This document shows positions 43,055 to 52,040 of a stretch of 64,000 nt of DNA, piece after piece. Below the pieces are notes generated by a model, which worked only from the letters and a program-made list of their open reading frames with translations, was not told the origin of the DNA and did not search any database. The stretch spans positions 1 through 64,000 of the forward strand of contig JAMLJA010000018.1 of assembly GCA_023953905.1 (NCBI GenBank), given 5' to 3'. The DNA comes from Rhizobiaceae bacterium. Lineage in GTDB: Bacteria > Pseudomonadota > Alphaproteobacteria > Rhizobiales > Rhizobiaceae. Every line of letters begins with the position of its first letter. Positions within the stretch are counted from its first letter, which is position 1. The translations under genes were made by a program, and so were the position numbers.

Positions 43055-44440
43055 GTGACCAATATCGAGACCATCGCCGACCGTACCGCTTCTGGTATCG
43101 CGCACGCGTATCGGACGGGCGAGGCTGGTCCTGTGGCAGTGACGGAGTGCCTGCTGGAAAGGATCGAGAAGGCTAAGGATGGCAACGTGTTCCTTGAGGT
43201 GGCGCAGCAAAGGGCTCTCGACGAGGCACGGGCCGCTGAGACACGCTACAAGGCGGGACGGCCGCTATCGCCACTCGATGGCATTCCGGTCGCCTGGAAG
43301 GATCTGTTCCATGTAGCCGGCACGAAGACCACTGCGGGCTCGCTTCTGCTGAAGGATATGCCGGCCCGGTCAGAGGATATTTCGTGTGTCGCCAACACCG
43401 TGGCGGCAGGTGCGGTGACCCTGGGCAAGCTGAACATGACGGAGTTCGCCTATTCAGGGCTGGGGCTCAATCCGCATTTCGGGACTGCCGCCAATCCCAA
43501 TGACACCGAGACGCCGCGTGCGCCCGGTGGATCGTCGTCCGGGTCGGGTGCCGCCGTTGCGGCCCGCCTCGCGCCGATCGCCATTGGCTCGGACACGGGT
43601 GGGTCGGTGCGCGTCCCTGCTTCCTATAATGGAGTCGTGGGGTTCAAGACCAGTACCGGGCGCATCGACAAGAGCGGCTTTTTGCCGTTGGCATCGACCT
43701 TTGACACGATCGGTCCACTCGCGCGGTCGGTCGAGGATTGCATTCTGGCGGATATGGCTCTGCGCGGGGCGGTTGTATCGCCTGTGAGACGAGCCGCACT
43801 TTCCGCGCTCACGCTGGTGGTGCCGACCAATGTCGTCTTGGACGATCTGCAGGAGGCAGTGCTGGAGAATTTTGAACGCTCGCTCCGTGCGCTGGAAGCG
43901 GGCGGAGCGTCGATCGTCCGAAAACAATTGGTATCTCTCGACACGATCATGGAGATGACCGCGAAACACGGCACTTTGATCGCGGCAGAGGCCTACACCG
44001 AATATCATGAGATCGCCGATGGGGAGGACGGAAAGCGCCTCGACCGGCGCGTGCTCTTCCGCATGATGGGCGGCAAGCGCATGTCGTCTCGCGATGTTCT
44101 GACGATACAGCGACAGAGGGCAAGGCTCATTCCGCAGATCAAGGCCAGCTTGGAAGGGGCGTTGCTTGTTATGCCGACCACGCCCATTACGGCGCCTGAG
44201 ATCGCGCCTCTGGAGGCGGACGACGACGTTTTCCATCGCGTGAACCAACTCACGCTACGCAACACCAGTCTCACCAATGTGCTGGACATGTGCGGAGTGG
44301 CAATGCCGAACGGGCGCGACGGCAAGGGTATGCCGACGAGCATCCTGATTTCAGCGCCCTGGGGGGAGGACGAACGGCTGCTTGGCGCGTCACTGGCGAT
44401 GGAGCCGGTGGTTGGCGAGCACTTCGAACAATTGAGCTGA
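43055..44440 (+). CDS. Amidase-signature family amidohydrolase
   Basis: The 461-residue protein has the Ser-cisSer-Lys triad. Lys82 (VAWKDLF), Ser160 in GGSSSGSG and Ser184 in SDTGGSVRVPAS are spaced as in the family. Start GTG 43055 is chosen because AGGAG lies 6 nt upstream; an earlier in-frame GTG at 43013 lacks such a site. Amidase-signature enzymes hydrolyse amides, carbamates or ureides such as allophanate. It is the first gene of an operon with a CMD protein, a beta-hydroxyacid dehydrogenase, an N-carbamoyl-D-amino-acid hydrolase and a D-hydantoinase. The substrate is unknown. Confidence 0.88.
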   Translation: MTNIETIADRTASGIAHAYRTGEAGPVAVTECLLERIEKAKDGNVFLEVAQQRALDEARAAETRYKAGRPLSPLDGIPVAWKDLFHVAGTKTTAGSLLLKDMPARSEDISCVANTVAAGAVTLGKLNMTEFAYSGLGLNPHFGTAANPNDTETPRAPGGSSSGSGAAVAARLAPIAIGSDTGGSVRVPASYNGVVGFKTSTGRIDKSGFLPLASTFDTIGPLARSVEDCILADMALRGAVVSPVRRAALSALTLVVPTNVVLDDLQEAVLENFERSLRALEAGGASIVRKQLVSLDTIMEMTAKHGTLIAAEAYTEYHEIADGEDGKRLDRRVLFRMMGGKRMSSRDVLTIQRQRARLIPQIKASLEGALLVMPTTPITAPEIAPLEADDDVFHRVNQLTLRNTSLTNVLDMCGVAMPNGRDGKGMPTSILISAPWGEDERLLGASLAMEPVVGEHFEQLS

Positions 44441-44454
44441 AAGGGAGCAAACTG

Positions 44455-44850
44455 ATGACTGCAAGCAAGCCACGGTCCGAACGATTCGAGCGGGGACTGA
44501 CGACCCGCAGAGAAGTGCTAGGCGCCGCGTATGTCGACAGTTCGCTGGAGAAGGCTGACGACTTTAACTGGGCGATGCAGGAACTGACCACGGAATGGTG
44601 TTGGGACGGTACTTGGAACAGGCCGGGCCTTGACCGCCGCTCCCGCTCGATTCTCAATCTGGGAATGATCGCCGCGCTGAACCGGCCCCACGAACTGAAG
44701 CTGCATATCAGGGGAGCCATTAACAACGGCCTCACAAAGGACGAACTGAAGGAAATATTCCTGCAGATCGGCACCTATTGTGGTGTTCCAGCAGCGCTGG
44801 ATTCTTTCCGCATTGCAAAGGACGTGTTCAAGGAAATGGGAATTGACTGA
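44455..44850 (+). CDS. Carboxymuconolactone decarboxylase (CMD) family protein
   Basis: The 131-residue protein starts at ATG 44455 with AGGGAG upstream. It shows the CMD/AhpD helical-repeat pattern (SILNLGMIAALNRPHELKLHIRGAINNGLTKDELKEIFLQ). The AhpD Cys-x-x-Cys redox motif is absent, so it is closer to gamma-carboxymuconolactone-decarboxylase-like proteins. It lies 14 nt after the amidase stop in the hydantoinase operon. Its job there is not known. Confidence 0.85.
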   Translation: MTASKPRSERFERGLTTRREVLGAAYVDSSLEKADDFNWAMQELTTEWCWDGTWNRPGLDRRSRSILNLGMIAALNRPHELKLHIRGAINNGLTKDELKEIFLQIGTYCGVPAALDSFRIAKDVFKEMGID

Positions 44851-44857
44851 TCCGGCA

Positions 44858-45754
44858 ATGCAGGGCCCGGTCGCATTCATCGGTCTGGGCATGATGGGTG
44901 GACCGATGGCCGCCCGCTTGGCCACGGCAGGTTTCGATGTGCACGGGGCGGACCCGGTCGAGACGGCCCGCTCGGCGCTGATTGCGGCAGGGGGCAAGGC
45001 TTCGACCAGCGCGGCGGAAGCTGCCGAAGGCGCCCAAATCGTGATCACCATGTTGCCCGACGGAAAGGTCGTGCGCGATGTGCTTCTGGGCGAGGGCCGC
45101 GCTGCTTCCGGGCTGGCGGCAGGCGCCCTTGTCATCGACATGAGTTCGTCGGCGCCGATGCAGACCCGTGAACTGGCAAGTGATCTTGGCGAACGGGGTA
45201 TCTCGCTGATCGATGCCCCGGTATCGGGCGGCGTGCGTCGGGTGCTCGATGGTAGCCTTACAATAATGGTGGGTGGCGAGAGCCGCGACATAGAGCGAGC
45301 ACGACCTTTGCTGGCCGCCATGGGCAAGGCCATCATCCCAACCGGCCCCGTCGGATCGGGGCATGCCGTCAAAGCTCTCAACAACTACGTTTCTGCCGCC
45401 GGGTTGGCTGCGGCATGCGAGGCCGCACTGGTGGCCGAGAAGTTCGGCATCGATCCCGGGGTTCTGGTCGATGTGCTGAACGTCTCGACCGGCAAGAACA
45501 ATTCGACCGAAGTCAAGATGAAGCCGTTCATCCTCTCGGGCACATATGCTTCCGGCTTTTCCATGACCTTGATGGCCAAGGACCTGCGAACCGCTGCCGA
45601 ACTCGCGCACGAACTCGGTGTCGGGGAGCCAGGAACGCAGTCTGTCGCCGATCTGTGGAGACGCGCTTCAGAACAACTGGGCCGGGCCGCCGACCACACC
45701 GAGATCTATCGTTTTCTGGCGACATCCGACAACGAAACGCAACAGGAGGAATAG
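44858..45754 (+). CDS. NAD(P)-dependent beta-hydroxyacid dehydrogenase (HIBADH/tartronate-semialdehyde-reductase-like)
   Basis: The protein is 298 residues from ATG 44858. A TTG at 44843, in frame and better spaced from AAGGA at about 44830, is a possible alternative start. The N-terminal cofactor motif is FIGLGMMGGPMA, the substrate signature DAPVSGG is at 119-125, and the catalytic Lys is Lys172 in GSGHAVKALNNY. Such enzymes oxidise 3-hydroxyisobutyrate or reduce tartronate semialdehyde. In this operon it may process the carbon skeleton released from hydantoins or ureides. The specific substrate is unknown. Confidence 0.9.
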   Translation: MQGPVAFIGLGMMGGPMAARLATAGFDVHGADPVETARSALIAAGGKASTSAAEAAEGAQIVITMLPDGKVVRDVLLGEGRAASGLAAGALVIDMSSSAPMQTRELASDLGERGISLIDAPVSGGVRRVLDGSLTIMVGGESRDIERARPLLAAMGKAIIPTGPVGSGHAVKALNNYVSAAGLAAACEAALVAEKFGIDPGVLVDVLNVSTGKNNSTEVKMKPFILSGTYASGFSMTLMAKDLRTAAELAHELGVGEPGTQSVADLWRRASEQLGRAADHTEIYRFLATSDNETQQEE

Positions 45755-45756
45755 CC

Positions 45757-46695
45757 ATGTCCCGCATCGTCCACACAGCGGCCGCGCAGATGGGTCCGAT
45801 CTCGAAGTCGGAAACCCGTCGAGATACGGTCAAGCGTCTGATCGAGCTCATGCGGGAGGCAAAGGGCAGGGGGGCCGAACTCGTGGTTTTCACGGAGCTC
45901 GCGCTGACCACCTTCTTCCCTCGCTGGATGATCGAGGATGAGGCAGAACTCGACAGCTGGTATGAAAGCGAAATGCCTGGACCGGAAACGCGCGCGTTGT
46001 TCGAGGAGGCGGCGAAGCTTGGCGTCGGCTTCTACCTCGGCTACGCTGAACTCGTGAACGAAGGAGGACGCCGGCGACGCTTCAATACCTCGATCCTTGT
46101 GGATCGTTCGGGCAATATCGTCGGAAAGTACCGAAAGGTGCATCTGCCGGGCCATTCGGAACCACAAGCCGGACGCACTCACCAGCATCTGGAGAAGCGC
46201 TATTTCGAACCCGGCAATATGGGGTTCGGCGTCTGGCGCGCCTTTGGGGGTGTCATGGGAATGTGCATATGCAATGACAGGCGCTGGCCCGAAACTTATC
46301 GCGTCATGGGTCTGCAGGGCGTGGAGATGGTTATGCTTGGATATAACACGCCCTACGACCACACGGGACACAAGGATATCGACAGCCTGACACAGTTTCA
46401 CAATCACCTTTCCATGCAGGCGGGAGCATACCAGAACTCAACCTGGGTCATCGGCACCGCCAAATGCGGCGTGGAGGAGGGATCGAACATGGTCGGTCAA
46501 AGTGCGATCATCGCTCCGTCTGGCGAAATCGTGGCGCAATCCTATTCTCTGGAGGATGAGATCATCACGGCGCGTTGCGATCTCGATCTAGGCAAGCGCT
46601 ATCGTGAGACGATATTCAATTTCGGCAAGCATCGCGAGCCGGAGGCCTATCGTCTGATCGTCGAGCGCAAGGGCGCCATACCGCCGGCGGAGTGA
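45757..46695 (+). CDS. hyuC: N-carbamoyl-D-amino-acid hydrolase (nitrilase superfamily)
   Basis: The 312-residue protein starts at ATG 45757 behind a near-perfect AGGAGGA. It has the nitrilase-superfamily triad at Glu47 (FTELALTTFFPR), Lys127 (GKYRKVHLPG) and Cys172 (MCICNDRRWPE), the positions expected for Agrobacterium-type D-carbamoylase. Length and the HSEPQAGRTHQHLEKRYFEPGN block also fit. It hydrolyses N-carbamoyl-D-amino acids to D-amino acids, CO2 and ammonia, and directly follows in function the D-hydantoinase encoded next. Confidence 0.92.
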   Translation: MSRIVHTAAAQMGPISKSETRRDTVKRLIELMREAKGRGAELVVFTELALTTFFPRWMIEDEAELDSWYESEMPGPETRALFEEAAKLGVGFYLGYAELVNEGGRRRRFNTSILVDRSGNIVGKYRKVHLPGHSEPQAGRTHQHLEKRYFEPGNMGFGVWRAFGGVMGMCICNDRRWPETYRVMGLQGVEMVMLGYNTPYDHTGHKDIDSLTQFHNHLSMQAGAYQNSTWVIGTAKCGVEEGSNMVGQSAIIAPSGEIVAQSYSLEDEIITARCDLDLGKRYRETIFNFGKHREPEAYRLIVERKGAIPPAE

Positions 46696-46736
46696 CGACG
46701 AGCAACGAATATTTGAGAACGGAAGGAAGCATCAGC

Positions 46737-48194
46737 ATGTCTACAGTCATCAAGGGCGGCACCATCATTGCAGCCGACCGGACCTACGAAGCCGACATCC
46801 TCATCGAGGGAGAGACGATCAAGGCAATCGGACAGAACCTTTCGGGCGATAAGGTTCTCGACGCCGCTGGTGCATACATCATTCCAGGCGGCATCGACCC
46901 TCATACCCACCTCGAAATGCCCTTCATGGGCACGACGGCAGCCGAGACCTGGGAGAGCGGCACATTCGCCGCGCTTTCGGGAGGCACGACCCTCGTCGTC
47001 GACTTCGTCATCCCCGGACCCGAGGGAATGCTCGCCGCACTGGACGATTGGGAAGGCAAGGGCGCGCGTTCTGCCTCTTCGGACTATTCGCTGCACATGT
47101 GCGTCAATGGCTGGTCGGAAAAGCACTTTTCGGAAATGGAGAAGGTGGTCGCCCGAGGCGTCAACACCTTCAAGCACTTCATGGCCTACAAGGGCGCGCT
47201 GATGGTCAATGATGACGAGATGTTCGCGTCATTCCAGCGCTGCGCGGCACTTGGCGCGCTCCCGCTCGTCCATGCCGAAAATGGCGATATAGTTGCCGCC
47301 TTGCAGGAGAAGTACCTGAACGAGGGCATCAGCGGTCCGGAGGCACATGCCTATTCGCGGCCGCCCGAAGTGGAGGGTGAGGCGACCAACCGTGCCATCA
47401 TGATCGCAGACGCGGCCGGTGTGCCGGTCTACATCGTCCACACCTCCTGCGAACAGTCGCATGAGGCGATCCGGCGCGCCCGCCAGAAGGGCATGCGCGT
47501 CTATGGCGAGCCGCTTATCCAGCATCTGACGCTCGATGAGAGCGAATATCAGAACAAGGACTGGGATTATGCCGCTCGCCGTGTGATGAGCCCGCCGTTC
47601 CGCGACAAGCGCAATCAGGACTCCCTGTGGGCGGGTCTCGCCGCCGGTTCGCTACAGGTCGTGGCGACCGACCATTGCGCTTTCACGACCGAGCAAAAGC
47701 GCTTCGGCAAAGACAATTTCGTCAAGATCCCGAATGGCACGGGCGGACTTGAGGATCGGCTGTCGGTGCTTTGGACGAAGGGTGTCGAGACCGGTCGCAT
47801 AACGCCCAACGAATTTGTTGCCGTAACCTCCACCAATATCGCGCAGATTCTCAATATCTATCCTCAGAAGGGTGCGATTTTGCCCGGATCTGATGCCGAT
47901 CTGGTTGTTTTCGATCCAAAGCTGACAAAGACAATCCAGGCGGCCAACCAGAAGTCGATCATCGACTACAACGTCTTTGAAGGGTTCAAGGTCAACGGTC
48001 TGCCGCGCTACACGCTCTCGCGGGGCGAGGTGGTCTGGTCGCACGGCCAGAATTCGCAGCCCATGCCGGGCCGCGGTAAGCTGATCAAGCGCAATCCGTT
48101 CCCCGCCGTGAACAAGGCCCTGTCGGTCTGGAAGGAACTCACCGCGCCGCGCGCAGTGACCCGTTCGCCAGAGCACATGCCGATCGGCGTCTGA
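46737..48194 (+). CDS. hydA: D-hydantoinase / dihydropyrimidinase
   Basis: The 485-residue amidohydrolase starts at ATG 46737 behind GGAAGGAAG. The binuclear zinc site is visible: His56 and His58 in DPHTHLE, the carboxylated Lys152 in FMAYKG, His179 in LVHAENG, a further His in IVHTSC, and Asp in ATDHCAF. It opens hydantoins or dihydropyrimidines to N-carbamoyl amino acids. With the preceding N-carbamoyl-D-amino-acid hydrolase and the hydantoin racemase at 22945, it gives the complete three-enzyme hydantoin-to-D-amino-acid set. Confidence 0.94.
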   Translation: MSTVIKGGTIIAADRTYEADILIEGETIKAIGQNLSGDKVLDAAGAYIIPGGIDPHTHLEMPFMGTTAAETWESGTFAALSGGTTLVVDFVIPGPEGMLAALDDWEGKGARSASSDYSLHMCVNGWSEKHFSEMEKVVARGVNTFKHFMAYKGALMVNDDEMFASFQRCAALGALPLVHAENGDIVAALQEKYLNEGISGPEAHAYSRPPEVEGEATNRAIMIADAAGVPVYIVHTSCEQSHEAIRRARQKGMRVYGEPLIQHLTLDESEYQNKDWDYAARRVMSPPFRDKRNQDSLWAGLAAGSLQVVATDHCAFTTEQKRFGKDNFVKIPNGTGGLEDRLSVLWTKGVETGRITPNEFVAVTSTNIAQILNIYPQKGAILPGSDADLVVFDPKLTKTIQAANQKSIIDYNVFEGFKVNGLPRYTLSRGEVVWSHGQNSQPMPGRGKLIKRNPFPAVNKALSVWKELTAPRAVTRSPEHMPIGV

Positions 48195-48204
48195 TAAGAT
48201 TATC

Positions 48205-48229
48205 GCGGGCGGTCATATTGGCCGCCCGC
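48205..48229. terminator. Stem-loop after the D-hydantoinase gene
   Basis: Perfect 8-bp arms GCGGGCGG / CCGCCCGC with a 9-nt loop lie 10 nt after the stop codon. Only a short T-rich stretch follows, so it may attenuate rather than stop transcription into the epimerase gene. Confidence 0.55.
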
Positions 48230-48248
48230 CTTCTATGCGGAGAGCGCA

Positions 48249-49145
48249 ATGGGCGAGACTGTCCTTCTGACGGGAGCGTCGGGTTTGATTGGACGCTACG
48301 TCAGCCGGATGCTGCGTGAGCGAGGGGACACGGTCATCGCCGTTGATCGGGTGGCTTCTGCCGACGTCGTCGCGTGCGATCTGTCTGAGATTCACAGGCT
48401 CCATGAACTTGCCGCTGACGCGAGCGCGATCATGCATTGTGGGGCGATTTCAGGGCCGATGGTCGCCCGCGACAATCCCTATCTGATTGTCCAGTCCAAT
48501 ATCGTAGGCACAGCGAACGTGCTCGAACTTGCGCGAGTGAAAGCCATGCGCCGCGTGGTTTACTGCTCGTCGGTCAGCGCGTGCGGCAACACACCGGATG
48601 GTCTGGATCCGGTGCCAGAGGATGTCGTGCTAAAGCCCAGCAGCGTATATGGGTCAACCAAGGCGGCGGGTGAAAAGCTTGTGGACGGCTACCGGTTGCA
48701 GCACGGAGTGGATGCCATCAGCCTCCGTCCAAGTTGGGTTTATGGCCCGGGCCGGACGACCGATTGCGCGATACGGACGATGATAACGGATGCCCAGGCA
48801 GGTCGGACAACATCGTTCGCCTTTGGCCGCGATTTCTATCGGCAGTATGTCCATGTCCAGGATGTCGCCGAGGCGATTCTGCTTGCTCTGGACGCTCAGC
48901 ATCCCAACGGCCGCACCTACACGATTACCGGAGACAGCTATGTCACGCTGGGCGATGTCGCAGACATCGTGCGCCGGCTGATCCCAGCAGCGCGCATCGA
49001 AATGGGCGACGGTCGTGATCCGGTCGACGATGTGCAGGCTCGTTTTGACATTTCAGCCGCACGCCACGATCTCGGATACAGGCCGTCCGTGGCTCTGGAA
49101 GACGGGATCCGCAGCTACGCTGAATGGCTCGCCGACAGCAGATGA
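48249..49145 (+). CDS. NAD-dependent epimerase/dehydratase (extended SDR)
   Basis: The 298-residue protein starts at ATG 48249 with GGAGAG upstream. It has cofactor motif TGASGLIGRYV, catalytic YGSTK at about 139-143 and the usual RPSWVYGPG block. Extended SDRs act on nucleotide sugars or small hydroxy acids; within catabolic clusters such homologues often oxidise sugar or uronate derivatives. It is 54 nt after the D-hydantoinase gene and may share its transcript. The substrate is unknown. Confidence 0.85.
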   Translation: MGETVLLTGASGLIGRYVSRMLRERGDTVIAVDRVASADVVACDLSEIHRLHELAADASAIMHCGAISGPMVARDNPYLIVQSNIVGTANVLELARVKAMRRVVYCSSVSACGNTPDGLDPVPEDVVLKPSSVYGSTKAAGEKLVDGYRLQHGVDAISLRPSWVYGPGRTTDCAIRTMITDAQAGRTTSFAFGRDFYRQYVHVQDVAEAILLALDAQHPNGRTYTITGDSYVTLGDVADIVRRLIPAARIEMGDGRDPVDDVQARFDISAARHDLGYRPSVALEDGIRSYAEWLADSR

Positions 49146-49159
49146 CGTCACGTCATTTG

Positions 49160-49570
49160 TCAGGCCGCTTCAAAGCGGATCGTTTGCGCCCCGGACAACA
49201 GCGTTTTTCTGCCGATCTCAGGTAGCTTGTCGAGCCCGGACGTCAGCGTAATGAAGTGATTGCCCGCCAACTGACCCATTTTGCTGGCGAAGTGTACGCC
49301 GCCATAGGCCAGCAGGATTTCCGTCTCGGATATCCCGCCTGGATAGAGCAGGATTTGTCCCGGCGCCGGATACGAAGTGTGATTTTCGTAGCCAACGCCA
49401 AACTGCATATCGCCGAGGGGTATCCACACGGCTTCGCCGCTCCAGCGCACATGCACGACCTTACTCTCGAAGGGCAGTCGAGCCTGAAAGGCTGCGCAGG
49501 TTTCCGGCGCGGCCTCGGTTTCGAGCTGCGCATCAAATACATGATCGGCAATCTGGATCCTGAGCTTCAA
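49160..49570 (-). CDS. DUF3830 (cyclophilin-like fold) protein
   Basis: The 136-residue protein begins MKLRIQIAD and contains CAAFQARLPFESKVVHVRWSGEAVWIP and PGQILLYPGG, the pattern I associate with DUF3830 cyclophilin-like proteins. These recur beside amidohydrolases and hydantoin/imide utilisation genes. No catalytic residues are known to me. It converges on the epimerase gene and diverges from the deacetylase-fold enzyme. Confidence 0.75.
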   Translation of the reverse strand: MKLRIQIADHVFDAQLETEAAPETCAAFQARLPFESKVVHVRWSGEAVWIPLGDMQFGVGYENHTSYPAPGQILLYPGGISETEILLAYGGVHFASKMGQLAGNHFITLTSGLDKLPEIGRKTLLSGAQTIRFEAA

Positions 49571-49653
49571 GTCGTTGGTCCTCCCCTGCGGAGGCGGTGT
49601 GTCATGCCGCCGATATGGAATTCGGATTTATTGATGCCGAAATCAGATTTGTA

Positions 49654-49668
49654 AGTGATTTCATCACT
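49654..49668. promoter_or_regulatory. Inverted repeat AGTGAT-TTC-ATCACT in a divergent promoter
   Basis: Perfect 6-bp arms around 3 nt lie 84 nt upstream of the DUF3830 gene and 117 nt upstream of the deacetylase-fold gene. It is a candidate operator; the regulator is not evident. Confidence 0.45.
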
Positions 49669-49784
49669 CTAACTCCTTCACTTTCATAAAGAAAGCTCTG
49701 GATTTCTGATGTCGCCCGTGGTCCAATAATTTAAACTAGGGACCAGCCGGAAGGGCCGGCGGCCTTCAAGACGGGAGAACGGAT

Positions 49785-50690
49785 ATGGCGAAAAAGGAAA
49801 TCATCTGCGCGTTCGGAACCGATATCGATTCGGTCGCCGGCCAGATCGGGTCCTATGGCGGCGGCGACTCGCCATCCGACATTCAGCGCGGCATTTTCGC
49901 GAGCGAGGTCGGAAATATCCGTCTTCTGCGCATGTTCAAGAAATATGGTTTGAAGACCACCTTCTTCATTCCCGGTCATTCGATCGAAACGTTCCCAGAT
50001 CAGGTCAAGCAGATCGTCGACGAAGGCCACGAAATCGGTGCCCACGGCTATCTTCACGAGAACCCGATAGCCATGACGCCGACCCAGGAAGAGGCGGTGC
50101 TGGTCAAGTCGATCGAACTCATCGAAAAACTCTCCGGCAAAGCACCTCGCGGATACGTGGCTCCGTGGTGGGAAATGTCGGCGTCAACTGCCGCGCTGCT
50201 TCAGAAATACGGCTTCAAATATGACCACAGCCAGGGCTATCGCGATTTCCAGCCTTTCTATGCGCGCGTCGGCGACGAGTGGAATGTGATTGATTACTCG
50301 AAGAAGGCCGAGGAGTGGATGCACCCGCTCAAGCACGGCAAGGAAATCGATCTCGTGGAGATTGGCGCCAACTGGTATGTCGACGACCTGCCTCCGATGA
50401 TGTTCATGAAGAAGGTGCCGAACAGCCACGGCTTCGTGAATCCGCGCGACATTGAGGAAATGTGGCGCGACCAGTTCGACTGGGTCTATCGCGAGATGGA
50501 TTATGCCGTGTTCGCCTTCACGATCCATCCGGATGTGTCGGGTCGGCCGCAGGTCCTTCTGATGCTTGAAAGGCTGATCGAATACATTAACGGCCATGAC
50601 GGTGTGAAGTGGATGACATTCGAGGAGATCGCCGAGGACTTCCGCAAGCGCTTTCCGTTTGATGCGGGCAAGCGTCCGGAAGTTATCTGA
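49785..50690 (+). CDS. Polysaccharide-deacetylase-fold hydrolase (imidase/PgdA-like)
   Basis: The 301-residue protein has the carbohydrate esterase 4-type NodB fold: early Asp pair in GTDIDSV, TTFFIPGHS, and the metal-binding EIGAHGYLHE (His of HxxxH-like motif). No signal peptide is present, which argues against a cell-wall substrate. The closest functional parallels are cytoplasmic members such as cyclic imide hydrolases, PuuE-type allantoinases and Helicobacter PgdA-like proteins. In a cluster of ureide and hydantoin enzymes, hydrolysis of a cyclic imide is the preferred reading (inference). Confidence 0.8.
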   Translation: MAKKEIICAFGTDIDSVAGQIGSYGGGDSPSDIQRGIFASEVGNIRLLRMFKKYGLKTTFFIPGHSIETFPDQVKQIVDEGHEIGAHGYLHENPIAMTPTQEEAVLVKSIELIEKLSGKAPRGYVAPWWEMSASTAALLQKYGFKYDHSQGYRDFQPFYARVGDEWNVIDYSKKAEEWMHPLKHGKEIDLVEIGANWYVDDLPPMMFMKKVPNSHGFVNPRDIEEMWRDQFDWVYREMDYAVFAFTIHPDVSGRPQVLLMLERLIEYINGHDGVKWMTFEEIAEDFRKRFPFDAGKRPEVI

Positions 50691-50752
50691 CGCTATCGAA
50701 CGATGGGTAGCCGTCGCCGTCGGGCGCCGGCCACCCGTCCCTGGAGGTTGCA

Positions 50753-51052
50753 ATGTGTTCGGTCTGCGGATTTCCGGCGGCCGCGGGGCACTGGACTGAG
50801 ACGGGCGGTGCATCACCGACGGACCGCTTGCGATCGCGGTACAGGCGGGCGCAGGTGTTGAAGTCAGTATTGCGCGATTTTGGCCTGACGGCGCATGATG
50901 ACGGCCTTGTGCCGGGCGTTCAGATCGGCACGATGTCTGGCAGCGTCTCAATCGCACGCGATCTGGACGAGGTCTGGTGCACGGTCGAACGAATGCTCGG
51001 TCAGCCGATCGACCCGCTGGATGCGCGCTTCATCGGCCAGGGTGATGGCTGA
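50753..51052 (+). CDS. Small Cys-motif protein upstream of CobW GTPase (99 aa)
   Basis: The 99-residue protein starts at ATG 50753 with GGAGG upstream. It begins with CSVCGFPAAAGHWTETG, so two Cys (CxxC) and a His could bind a metal at the N-terminus. The rest has a mixed helix/strand pattern with no membrane segment. Its end overlaps the CobW-like gene by 8 nt, implying coupled expression and a joint role in metal handling. I do not recognise the family. Confidence 0.7.
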   Translation: MCSVCGFPAAAGHWTETGGASPTDRLRSRYRRAQVLKSVLRDFGLTAHDDGLVPGVQIGTMSGSVSIARDLDEVWCTVERMLGQPIDPLDARFIGQGDG

Positions 51053-52040
51053 TCAGGGGCGCGAGGGCCGAATGCGGCTCACCCTGCTTGGCGGGTTTCT
51101 GGGATCCGGAAAGACAACATGGTTGCGCCATCAGCTCCATGCGGGGGTGTTTCCTGATGCATATGTCGTCGTCAATGAGGCGGCCGACACGCCGGTTGAC
51201 GATGCGCTTCTTTCTCGTGCCTCCACAATAGAGGTTCTCGCGGGCGGCTGCGCCTGTTGCGAGGCGAGGGGCGAACTGGTCGCACTCCTTCGCCGGCTTT
51301 GCGACCTGCGTAGCCGGACCGCATCCGATTCCGCGCGGCTCGAGCACGTGGTGCTTGAAACCAGCGGCCTGGCGGATCCCGCAGAAATACTCGACGCAAT
51401 TCGCAGCGATCCCGTTCTCGTACATCATGTCTTCGTCAGCGAAACGGTGGTCTGCGTCGACGCCTTGCACGGTCTCGCTCAGCTTGTGGAAGAGCCACTG
51501 GGGCGCCGGCAGGCGGAAGCTGCCAATCGGCTGGTCATCACCAAGCTTGACGAGGCTCCATCCGCGTCGATCGGGAGGCTTGTCGCGACACTGCGAAGCA
51601 TCAATCCGGATGCGGTGATCGAGGGAGCGGTCAAGGGGTCTCCGGTTTCCGCACCGACAGCCGCAGGCGAGGACGCTGTTGCCTTGCCGCAACTTGATGG
51701 AAGCGCGGCGGGGCCAATCTTCCCGACCAGACTGTCCCTCGACGATCAGATCGACTGGACTGCTTTTGGTGTCTGGCTTTCGGCATTGCTTCATGCCCGG
51801 GGAAACGACGTCATGCGGGTCAAGGGCGTGGTCCGAACCTCCGCCGGGCGGCTTTTGCTGCAGAGCGTGCGCAAGGTTGTGCAGTCACCCGAAATTCTAC
51901 CTCCCCAAGATGACCGCGACGACGACACCATTGTCGTGATCGGTCGCGGTTATCGGGCAGAAGATCTGAGACGTTCGCTGGAGCGTTTCGCAGGCGTGAA
52001 ACAACGAGAGCAAGGTTCGATCTTCGAGGGGGTCTCGTGA
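51045..52040 (+). CDS. CobW/COG0523-family GTPase (putative metallochaperone)
   Basis: The 331-residue protein starts at ATG 51045 (an alternative in-frame ATG is at 51072). It has Walker A GGFLGSGKTTWL, the metal-binding Cys-x-Cys-Cys motif in GGCACCEARGEL, the ETSGLADP switch block, and ITKLDE as base-recognition motif. COG0523 GTPases deliver metals, often zinc, to client enzymes. The zinc-dependent hydrolases in this block (D-hydantoinase, deacetylase-fold enzyme) are plausible clients. The GTG of the next gene overlaps its stop. Confidence 0.88.
   Translation: MADQGREGRMRLTLLGGFLGSGKTTWLRHQLHAGVFPDAYVVVNEAADTPVDDALLSRASTIEVLAGGCACCEARGELVALLRRLCDLRSRTASDSARLEHVVLETSGLADPAEILDAIRSDPVLVHHVFVSETVVCVDALHGLAQLVEEPLGRRQAEAANRLVITKLDEAPSASIGRLVATLRSINPDAVIEGAVKGSPVSAPTAAGEDAVALPQLDGSAAGPIFPTRLSLDDQIDWTAFGVWLSALLHARGNDVMRVKGVVRTSAGRLLLQSVRKVVQSPEILPPQDDRDDDTIVVIGRGYRAEDLRRSLERFAGVKQREQGSIFEGVS

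Noticed and set aside
49628..49652. Partial match (TTATTGATG) to the left arm of the 32409 palindrome, upstream of DUF3830
   Set aside because: Only one half-site is present and the expected right arm is missing at the 9-nt spacing, so it is probably chance.
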